Shown here: in pieces, positions 1 through 5,382 of the stretch
Layout of the letters: every line of letters starts with the position of its first letter
How positions within the stretch are numbered: the stretch's first letter is position 1
Assembly (NCBI GenBank): GCA_964415885.1
Contig: CAYQCE010000096.1
Location: 1 to 5,382, forward strand
DNA from: CAYQCE01 sp964415885
Lineage (GTDB): Bacteria; Zixibacteria; MSB-5A5; JAABVY01; JAHJOQ01
DNA: 5,382 bases
Direction: 5' to 3'
The notes under the pieces: generated by a model
What the model saw: only the letters and a program-made list of their open reading frames with translations
The model's database searches: none
What the model was told of the DNA's origin: nothing
Program-made: the position numbers and the translations under genes

Positions 1-73
1 TAGCCCTAGGGGGAATCGAACCCCCGTTTGATGGCTGAGAACCACCCGTCCTAGACCACTAGACGATAGGGCC
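1..73 (-). tRNA. tRNA-Glu (anticodon CTC)
   Basis: The reverse complement folds as a complete 73-nt cloverleaf. The 7-bp acceptor stem pairs GGCCCTA with TAGGGCT. The D-arm contains the GTCTAGTGGTC and AGGAC segments typical of bacterial tRNA-Glu. The anticodon stem GGTGG/CCATC encloses the loop TTCTCAG, with CTC at 39-37, which reads GAG (Glu). The variable loop has 4 nt. The T-arm is GGGGG-TTCGATT-CCCCC. The overall pattern matches E. coli tRNA-Glu closely. The terminal acceptor pair is G1:U72 rather than G:C, and the discriminator base is A73. Whether CCA is encoded cannot be seen, because the window starts at base 73 of the tRNA. It lies on the same strand as the M16 gene pair, about 220 bp downstream of it. 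Confidence 0.96.
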
Positions 74-114
74 ACGTATTCGTCTCACATGTGCGCTCGA
101 AACGCGTGACCAAT

Positions 115-300
115 TTACAAATTCTCTGGATTTACGCAATCGATTTCTTGAGATTCACAGCAGTCGATACAGCGGGTAACGGGGCCATCACCATCGGCAA
201 ACACGCAACAATCCGGCGCAGGTATTCGGACGGCACCTGGAGATGGGTCTTCGACATCGGAAGCTCTCAGGGGGCGGAGCAGGGTGGTCCAGCCGGTCAC
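115..300 (-). CDS. Doubtful small Cys-rich hypothetical protein (61 aa)
   Basis: This reading frame opens with GTG (300-298), which overlaps the TGA of the preceding M16-like gene as GTGA, a layout seen in translationally coupled genes. The last codons of the preceding gene supply a purine-rich GGGAAAGGAA, but it sits almost directly against the GTG, so the ribosome site is poorly spaced. The product has no signal peptide or membrane segment. It has six cysteines in its second half, at residues 31, 32, 44, 47, 48 and 55, which could bind a metal. About half of its codons end in G or C, which does not distinguish coding from noncoding DNA. I recognise no family. The alternative is that 74-296 is simply the 3' untranslated part of the M16 operon and the spacer before the tRNA. 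No other gene, and no clear hairpin followed by a T-run, is visible in that spacer. Confidence 0.2.
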   Translation of the reverse strand: MTGWTTLLRPLRASDVEDPSPGAVRIPAPDCCVFADGDGPVTRCIDCCESQEIDCVNPENL

Positions 301-1763
301 TTCCTTTCCCGAATCATGACTTGTTTCGAGCTGGTGACAATTGAACTCTGGCTGATCCTTATATCCCTGTATCTCAGAGGATCTCTGTCGACTGCGGGGT
401 CATAATCCACGTCAATCTTGTTATCCAGAAGAGAGCTTCTGAAGTCCTGCGGATTTTGAACTTCCGCGGCAACTATATAGGGTGCGTTGGAGAATGCAAT
501 ATTGAGTGCTGCGTTGACGGCCGAATCGGTAACTGTCAGAATCTCGCTCTCGAATCGTTCAATGAACTCGGGGTCCTCGATCAGGATCTCATCCAGCATG
601 CACTCGGTCTTTGACAGCGGAGAGTCCATTCTCAACGGGAAACTGTTTACTATATATCGCTTGATTCTGTCGATGTCTTCGGACGGTAATCCGTTTCGGG
701 CCACCTCCTTGATCGATTCCAGGCAGAGCTTGATTGCAAACTCGAGATTCCCCTCGATAGTCGCGGACTCCACCATGAAGATGCACTTTCTTCCTGAAAC
801 GAGATCAATGATCCCATTTGTCGTTGGGCCTGAATTCGCGGGATAGAGTTTGCCGGTCACATGTTCTGCAATTGATCGCTCGAAGACGAGTTCTTTCGAG
901 AGGATGCCGGATCGTGCGATACTCCCGCCGATATAGTGTGCGGCTGCCAGAGCGGGGTAAAAATCATTTCGATCGAGCTCGATCGGAATACCGATCGCGA
1001 AGCTGGAGACGCTGTTGGGTTGTCGCTCGATAAGCACTACCGTGGTGTCCTCGACGGCAAATTCAGTTTCCAGGCCAGTGCCGTCGGCCTTAGCTCTGAG
1101 TGAATCGAACGCGGTTATGATGAATGAGTGCAGCGAATCAGGGACGTTGCCGGAAACTCCGACCGCTATGTTGTCCCGACAATAGTATCGGCGATGAAAA
1201 TCGGTCAGGCTCTCTGCAGCAATTTCGGCTCTTTCTGATACAGCAGTGTCTGTCGAGATTGACTCACGACCGGTGATAAGGTTGTGAACCAGAGCAGATG
1301 CGGACGAACGAAAAACCGAACGGTCGATCGTGACTGACTGTCGTGGGCAATCTGATTTCTGCAGGGCGAAGGCGGGGCGGAGGAGAGCATCTCTGAATGA
1401 CTCAAAAGCCTCGAACAGAATCTGCGGTTGCGCAGTGATTCGGAAGTCGGTGGATAGAAAACCAGCATTGGCTTCAATGTCTGCCCCTATGCTCTGGAGT
1501 CTGTCAGTGACCCCTCGGCCGGGTCCATCGTCCTGCATCAGGATGATCCTGGCTGTCTCTGCTGCTGTACCGGGGCTGTGCGGCGGATCGTGACGCGTAC
1601 CGGCCATAACCATCAGTGAGATAGTCCCGATATCTGCCGTTGAATCGATGTTTGCGACGACAGGATAGGATAACCGCTGAGCCTCGGATTCGTCATCTCC
1701 GCATCCGCTGCAGAAAATGAACGAGACAATTAGAATGGAAAGAGTGACCGGTATGTACTTCAT
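297..1763 (-). CDS. M16-family (insulinase-like) lipoprotein, predicted catalytically inactive
   Basis: This 488-aa protein is of the size of a single two-domain M16B subunit, with a short tail. Residues 1-21 form a signal peptide (Lys2, hydrophobic core 6-17) ending in a lipobox-like C-S-G-C, so Cys21 is the probable lipidated residue; the Cys at -3 makes this box imperfect. Residues 33-170 match the M16 N-terminal domain. AGTRHDPP (54-61) aligns without gaps to the usual AGSRDEPP. The zinc motif HxxEH that should follow reads A68-E69-T70-A71-R72, so both His ligands and the catalytic Glu are lost. The third ligand Glu, expected about 70 residues later, is also not seen. The stretch FHRRYYCRDNIAVGVSGNV (189-207) is the conserved M16 'yY.p.N..l.v.G' segment. 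GGSIARSGILSKEL (279-292) corresponds to the glycine-containing loop before the C-terminal helix. Residues 440-488 are a polar, Asp/Arg-rich tail. The ATG overlaps the upstream stop by 4 bp, and a GAGGA site lies 6 nt ahead of it. It is probably the membrane-anchored half of a heterodimer with the upstream gene product. The M16 fold is well supported; inactivity is inferred from the missing ligands. Confidence 0.87.
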   Translation of the reverse strand: MKYIPVTLSILIVSFIFCSGCGDDESEAQRLSYPVVANIDSTADIGTISLMVMAGTRHDPPHSPGTAAETARIILMQDDGPGRGVTDRLQSIGADIEANAGFLSTDFRITAQPQILFEAFESFRDALLRPAFALQKSDCPRQSVTIDRSVFRSSASALVHNLITGRESISTDTAVSERAEIAAESLTDFHRRYYCRDNIAVGVSGNVPDSLHSFIITAFDSLRAKADGTGLETEFAVEDTTVVLIERQPNSVSSFAIGIPIELDRNDFYPALAAAHYIGGSIARSGILSKELVFERSIAEHVTGKLYPANSGPTTNGIIDLVSGRKCIFMVESATIEGNLEFAIKLCLESIKEVARNGLPSEDIDRIKRYIVNSFPLRMDSPLSKTECMLDEILIEDPEFIERFESEILTVTDSAVNAALNIAFSNAPYIVAAEVQNPQDFRSSLLDNKIDVDYDPAVDRDPLRYRDIRISQSSIVTSSKQVMIRERK

Positions 1764-3100
1764 CGAGAGTCCTCGTCCATGTGCCTGGGATTCAACGTTA
1801 CAACCGTTGCTGCATGATCGATGAAATACGTCTCGAGTGCATTTTGGATATCCTCTACTGTCAGAGACTCGAGCATCTTGATGTAGTCGTCGGCCATACG
1901 ATAGTCTCCGCCCGCAAGTTGATAGAGACCAATGATCTCAGTCCGCGCAGATTGATCGTCGAGACGCTTCATATACTCCAGTTTCAGCGAGTTTGTGACC
2001 CGGTCGATCTGCTCCTGAGATATAGATCTCTCTGACAGGGAGTTTACCTCGGATTCGAATCTTCCGAACACGGTATCGAAATCGGCATGATCCTTCAGCT
2101 CGATATCGATGGTGAAGAGATATGGGTCCTTTTTGCCGGGCATGCTGGCGCTGGATGACTCGATTATGTTCATCTCATAGAGCCTTTCGGAGATTGCGCC
2201 GCATTCTCCAAACAGTAGTCTGGCCGCAACCTGCAACGAAACCAGTTCCGGAGTATCGAAATTCAGATCGGGACCGTGATATCCAATCATCATGCGTTTG
2301 GTGGCCGTCGAATTCGGCCAATCGAAATCCCTCCTGACAGTCTTCCGCTGTTCGGGTTCGGATCGTGTCTGCGATGTTGGCGGCAGAGACGGTTTCCAAT
2401 CGCCGTACTCTTCGAGTATCCACTCGGCGGCCTTAACTGGATCGAAATTGCCACAGATGACGATCGTTGTGTAGTTCGGCGTGATGAAGATTCTGTCGAA
2501 TCTGAATACGTCCTGGATTATTAGATGTCTGCCGAGGTCGCTCTCCCAGCCGTAAATCGGATGCCTGTAGGTGTGTCTGCGGTAGGCGTGGCGGAAAAGT
2601 TCCTGCCGGAGAAATCCGGCCGGTGAATCATCGATTGCCTGTGTACGGGACAGCTCTGCGACCGGAATGAACTGTTTGAACAGGTCACGAGTCAATTTGA
2701 AATTCATCATCCGGTCGGCTTCGATTTCCATGATCCGCCGAAGAAAGACGGGCCGCACTGTCAGCGAGAATCGTATGAAGTCCTCGGTTGTCTCCGATTC
2801 TGTCACGGCGCCGGTAGGAATGACAGCATTGAAATAGTCAGGTATTCTGTCAGTTCCCTGATATGCCATCATCTCGATTATCCGCGCAATGCCTGATGCC
2901 CCTGCGCGTGTTTCATCCCGCGAGCCGGCATTGATAAATGTCGTATATGTGACAGACTCGGCCATACTGTCGACGCAGGTGAGAAGCGTCAGGGCGTTAG
3001 GCAATACAGTCTTCTCGATCGCAAGATGGAACCGTGGCTCCGCGCACAGAGTTGAAACCAGTAGAAGCCCGGCGAGGCATGCGTTGAAAATATGTCTCAT
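1760..3100 (-). CDS. Exported M16-family peptidase-like protein with degenerate zinc site
   Basis: This 446-aa protein has the usual length of one M16B subunit. Residues 1-20 are a Sec signal peptide (Arg2, hydrophobic 8-17, L-C-A before E21). No lipobox is apparent, so it is probably periplasmic or secreted. The N-terminal M16 domain spans about 25-170. NAGSRDETRAGASGIA (57-72) matches the family motif ahead of the active site, but HxxEH reads R73-I74-I75-E76-M77. The catalytic Glu76 and the likely third ligand Glu149 remain, while both His ligands are replaced. EADRMMNFKLT (127-137), DDSPAGFLRQELFRHAY (157-173) and HPIYGWESDLG (180-190) are strong family landmarks. The C-terminal domain (about 195-375) includes PNYTTIVICGNFD (208-220) and LLFGECGAISERLYE (295-309). 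The ATG has AAGGAG 9 nt upstream. It is the first gene of the pair, and its stop overlaps the next start as ATGA, so the two products are probably made in equal amounts and pair up. Without the His ligands it should not bind catalytic zinc in the normal way. Confidence 0.9.
   Translation of the reverse strand: MRHIFNACLAGLLLVSTLCAEPRFHLAIEKTVLPNALTLLTCVDSMAESVTYTTFINAGSRDETRAGASGIARIIEMMAYQGTDRIPDYFNAVIPTGAVTESETTEDFIRFSLTVRPVFLRRIMEIEADRMMNFKLTRDLFKQFIPVAELSRTQAIDDSPAGFLRQELFRHAYRRHTYRHPIYGWESDLGRHLIIQDVFRFDRIFITPNYTTIVICGNFDPVKAAEWILEEYGDWKPSLPPTSQTRSEPEQRKTVRRDFDWPNSTATKRMMIGYHGPDLNFDTPELVSLQVAARLLFGECGAISERLYEMNIIESSSASMPGKKDPYLFTIDIELKDHADFDTVFGRFESEVNSLSERSISQEQIDRVTNSLKLEYMKRLDDQSARTEIIGLYQLAGGDYRMADDYIKMLESLTVEDIQNALETYFIDHAATVVTLNPRHMDEDSR
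1770..1774 (-). promoter_or_regulatory. Ribosome binding site GAGGA of the M16-like lipoprotein gene
   Basis: GAGGA on the minus strand, 6 nt before the ATG at 1763. It lies inside the 3' end of the upstream M16 gene and supports this start, and with it the 4-bp overlap between the two genes. Confidence 0.7.
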
Positions 3101-3109
3101 CGAATCAAA

Positions 3110-3115
3110 CTCCTT
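3110..3115 (-). promoter_or_regulatory. Ribosome binding site AAGGAG of the first M16 gene
   Basis: AAGGAG on the minus strand, 9 nt before the ATG at 3100. It is a strong Shine-Dalgarno match and supports this start, which also gives a complete signal peptide. Confidence 0.8.
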
Positions 3116-3125
3116 GTCAGATGAG

Positions 3126-3154
3126 ATTTAATAAAAGTTTTTGAAAGCAGGCAA
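3126..3154 (-). promoter_or_regulatory. Candidate sigma70-type promoter for the M16 gene pair
   Basis: On the minus strand a TTGCCT (-35, 3154-3149) is separated by 17 bp from a TTAAAT (-10, 3131-3126). Each box matches 4 of 6 consensus bases, and the spacer is A/T-rich. Transcription would start near 3119, just ahead of the AAGGAG ribosome site, giving a short leader. The assignment rests on sequence match and position alone, and promoter consensus in this organism is unknown. Confidence 0.4.
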
Positions 3155-3188
3155 GAGGAGGTTTAGGGTCGGAACTCCAAATCTGCTG

Positions 3189-3217
3189 TTGATGCACAAC
3201 GACTCTAATCGTCTATC
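3189..3217 (+). promoter_or_regulatory. Weak candidate promoter for the M28 peptidase gene
   Basis: TTGATG (3189-3194) and TCTATC (3212-3217) are 17 bp apart on the plus strand and lie about 40 bp before the ATG. The -10 box is poor. Two short dyads overlap it: GTTG/CAAC at 3188-3200 and CTAAT/ATTAG at 3205-3223. Either could be an operator half-site pair or chance. A divergent promoter must lie somewhere in 3120-3240 if this gene is transcribed on its own. Confidence 0.2.
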
Positions 3218-3241
3218 CATTAGGTGTTGAATTGACTCGAT

Positions 3242-3245
3242 GGAG
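3242..3245 (+). promoter_or_regulatory. Ribosome binding site GGAG that decides the M28 gene start
   Basis: GGAG sits 9 nt before the ATG at 3255. An in-frame ATG also exists at 3240, but it overlaps this GGAG and has no purine-rich site of its own. The start at 3255 is therefore preferred; using 3240 would add only five residues (MEISK) ahead of the signal peptide. Confidence 0.65.
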
Positions 3246-3254
3246 ATAAGCAAG

Positions 3255-5382
3255 ATGAGAATTGAAATCGTATACACGCTTCTTCTAACGCTGCTGATAT
3301 CAACTGGGGCGGCATATGGTCAGGGTTGGGACGAAGCAACGGTGAATCTCTATTCTGTTTCGATCGAAAGCTCTCGCGATGCGGAGTTTCTCACAGAAGT
3401 TGGATTGGATGCCGTGTTTCGCGGTTCCGACCATACCTATCTTGTTCCGATGTCGGCACGGATAGCGCGCTACGTGGAGAGCAGGAATATGGATGTATCT
3501 CTCGTTGTGGAGGATTTCGAGCGCGATGACTGGATGATATACGTTCCCGATCACGATGTTGCTGTGAAACCGGAGCTGGTTCCGTCGAAATCGCAGGGCG
3601 TCATTGCGACATCGGGCGTTACGCTGGTCAGCAAGAGTCTCACCCTCTCGCTCGGCGCAGATATGGCGGACGCACGCTTCACGAGTCTTCCTGAGTTCGA
3701 TGTGCCGTTTGTCTTCCGAACCGAACGGGCACTTGGCAAAGTCATCTCGGATCAGGTTACGATCGACTCGATAATGGGTCTCATCTCGACCGACAGCATT
3801 GAATCGTATGTACGGCGACTCGAGGAGTTTCAGACGCGCTATACCTTTTCCGACTCTATCATATCCGCGCAGAATTGGCTGATGGACCGCTATGAGGCGC
3901 TCGGCTGCGAGGTCTCTATCGATTCGTTTGATCTGACGGTACCGGCTCCATACGGGGAGAAAGGATACAACGTCGTTGCAGACTTGCGCGGCAGCGAGCT
4001 TCCTGAGGATTACGTGATCCTCTGCAATCACTACGATGCGGTTGTGAATCAGCCCGGTGTCAATCCCGCCGAAATTGCCCCGGGTGCGGATGACAACGCC
4101 AGCGGCACGGCGTTCTGTCTCGAAATCGCACGCGTGCTGAAAGATTTCGAAGTGACGAAGACTCTGCGTTTCATCTCGTTTTCATCCGAAGAGCAGGGCC
4201 TTGTTGGGAGCTACGGCTATGTCGCCAATAACCGGGATCAAAATATCGAGGTAGTAATCAACGCCGACATGGTTGGGTTCACGTCCGACGACCTACCGGA
4301 CGCCCTCATTTATCAATATGATATCTCGATTCCTTACTACGATCTTATCGCTGACAAAATGACAACGTTGACTGATCTCGAGCCTCGACCGGGAGGCGGA
4401 TCGGGCAGGTCCGATCATTATCCGTTCGTGCAGGCGGGATACCGTGGATTGTTTGTGCAGGAGGGAGACTTCAATTCCGTAAACTACCATAAGGCGACCG
4501 ATCTGGCAGACAATATGGATTTTGATTACATGACGAAGGTTGTCAAGTCTTGCGCCGTGGCGGCATACGAGATAGCAATTGCGCCGCCGGTTGTCGACAG
4601 CCTGCGAATCGTAGATCTCGGCAAAGCTGACATGTTCGGGATCGAATGGAGACCGATTGATTATTCCGGCGAACATTCGTTCGAGATTCTGGTTGGTCGC
4701 CAGCCGAGTACATACGACATGACATTCACCGTTCCGGGAGGCTCAAGCTCGTTCGTCATTCAAAATCTGACGGAGGGGGCGCAGTATTTCATAGCTGTGG
4801 GCGTCTCTTTCGGGGATTCGCTCGAGAGCATCGCCTGGCCGGAAATATCGGGCGTGCCGAGAGCCAAACCGGATGCGCCGCAGGAGCTCGTTGCAGAAGC
4901 AGGGTACCGATCGGTCCTCCTGAGCTGGGAGAAGCCGCTGCAACAGGATGTGGTCGGTTACAGAGTCTTCCGTCAGGCTGACGAGGGAACGTTTGAGCGC
5001 ATTGCAACCGCGACCGAAATATCTTTCGTAGATAGCCTCGATTCACCTGGAGAGGAGAATCGCTATTTCGTGGTCGCAGTAGATGAGGACTCTAACGCGA
5101 GTGTAACATCAGACACGGTGACTCAAGCTGCCCTATTCTTCGATCGCGAGACTCTGGTTGTGGCTACCCCTCCCTCTCAGGCTCATTTCTATGATATGTC
5201 GGTAGCCATGCGAAAGTACAGGACATTCCTCGTCGACATTCGCTGTGACATGATTCTGCTCGGCAGTGACTCGCTCGGAATTGCAGATATCGGGCGCTAT
5301 CGGAACATCATCTGGATTGCTGACGGCTATTCGAGCGTGGGCGAATTCATGGACGAACTCCGCTCGGTGTCGGACTGGGGAT
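3255..5382 (+). CDS. Exported M28-family zinc aminopeptidase-like protein with FnIII modules (3' end beyond window)
   Basis: The frame is open from 3255 to the window edge, giving 709 codons with no stop. Residues 1-22 are a signal peptide (hydrophobic 5-16, probable cut after A-Y-G). Residues 25-190 form an N-terminal region whose start (about 29-75) resembles the propeptide-like 'leucine-glycine...xY.v...L...G..V' pattern of secreted M14 and M28 enzymes. The M28 peptidase domain spans about 195-440. All expected two-zinc residues are visible: His259 (in CNHYDA), bridging Asp280 (GADDNASG), catalytic Glu312 and ligand Glu313 (SSEEQGLVGS), Asp338 (NADMVGF) and His412 (NYHKATD). The S-D-H-Y-P-F motif at 386-391 is also present. 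It should remove N-terminal residues from peptides outside the cytoplasm. Two FnIII-like modules follow at about 446-535 and 540-625. From about 630 a different domain begins and is cut by the window. The gene is transcribed divergently from the M16 pair. The exact substrate cannot be read from the sequence. Confidence 0.93.
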   Translation, partial: MRIEIVYTLLLTLLISTGAAYGQGWDEATVNLYSVSIESSRDAEFLTEVGLDAVFRGSDHTYLVPMSARIARYVESRNMDVSLVVEDFERDDWMIYVPDHDVAVKPELVPSKSQGVIATSGVTLVSKSLTLSLGADMADARFTSLPEFDVPFVFRTERALGKVISDQVTIDSIMGLISTDSIESYVRRLEEFQTRYTFSDSIISAQNWLMDRYEALGCEVSIDSFDLTVPAPYGEKGYNVVADLRGSELPEDYVILCNHYDAVVNQPGVNPAEIAPGADDNASGTAFCLEIARVLKDFEVTKTLRFISFSSEEQGLVGSYGYVANNRDQNIEVVINADMVGFTSDDLPDALIYQYDISIPYYDLIADKMTTLTDLEPRPGGGSGRSDHYPFVQAGYRGLFVQEGDFNSVNYHKATDLADNMDFDYMTKVVKSCAVAAYEIAIAPPVVDSLRIVDLGKADMFGIEWRPIDYSGEHSFEILVGRQPSTYDMTFTVPGGSSSFVIQNLTEGAQYFIAVGVSFGDSLESIAWPEISGVPRAKPDAPQELVAEAGYRSVLLSWEKPLQQDVVGYRVFRQADEGTFERIATATEISFVDSLDSPGEENRYFVVAVDEDSNASVTSDTVTQAALFFDRETLVVATPPSQAHFYDMSVAMRKYRTFLVDIRCDMILLGSDSLGIADIGRYRNIIWIADGYSSVGEFMDELRSVSDWG

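Noticed and set aside
91..405. Plus-strand frame of 104 codons over the tRNA upstream region and the end of the M16-like gene
   Set aside because: It crosses the 3' end of the M16-like gene in antisense, has no clear ribosome site, and its product looks like no known protein.
1760..3100. Reading the first M16 protein as an ordinary active zinc peptidase
   Set aside because: The frame and family landmarks are intact, but the HxxEH position is RIIEM and no other HxxEH is present in the chain.
3156..3162. Perfect AGGAGGT on the plus strand in the divergent spacer
   Set aside because: No ATG, GTG or TTG lies 4-14 nt downstream. The nearest frame (from 3192) is only 12 codons and too far away, so it is treated as an orphan match.
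3232..3237. TTGACT as a -35 box for the M28 gene
   Set aside because: It is too close to the start codon; a matching -10 box would fall inside the coding sequence.
3300..4031. Long open frame (243 codons) on the minus strand opposite the M28 gene
   Set aside because: It lies wholly antisense to a well-supported peptidase domain, has no family resemblance or signal, and arises from the scarcity of antisense stops in this codon use. The same holds for the frame at 4293-4676.

Overview
This is a bacterial chromosomal segment of medium GC content. It holds one tRNA gene and three genes for exported proteins of metallopeptidase families. All three proteins start with Sec-type signal peptides, and one carries a lipobox. 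That points to a diderm or other lipoprotein-using heterotroph with many secreted proteins. The M28 peptidase with FnIII modules and a long tail, next to a degenerate M16 pair, resembles genomes of the FCB superphylum and its candidate phyla (Zixibacteria, Latescibacteria, Eisenbacteria-like). This placement is an impression from protein style, not a proof.

Layout. Positions 1-73 (minus) hold a tRNA-Glu(CTC). Positions 74-296 are a short stretch with no convincing gene, apart from a doubtful 61-codon Cys-rich frame (115-300, minus) that would be coupled to the gene before it. Positions 297-1763 and 1760-3100 (both minus) are two M16-fold (insulinase/processing-peptidase-like) proteins. They are joined by a 4-bp ATGA overlap and transcribed from 3100 towards 297. 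A 154-bp divergent intergenic region (3101-3254) carries a plausible sigma70-type promoter for the M16 pair and a weak one for the other strand. From 3255 to the window edge (plus) runs an M28 zinc aminopeptidase-like protein with two FnIII-like modules and the start of a further domain. Its stop codon lies beyond the window.

How the parts may work together. The M28 protein keeps every metal ligand and the catalytic Glu, so it is probably an active exported peptidase. The two M16 proteins look like a heterodimer of similar halves, one soluble or periplasmic and one lipid-anchored. Neither keeps the HxxEH zinc site: it reads RIIEM in the first and AAETAR in the second. A pair with no intact active site is the most notable point of the window, because M16 pairs normally keep one catalytic partner. 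It suggests a pseudopeptidase scaffold or a peptide-binding complex, possibly working beside the divergent M28 enzyme. That functional link is inferred from position only.
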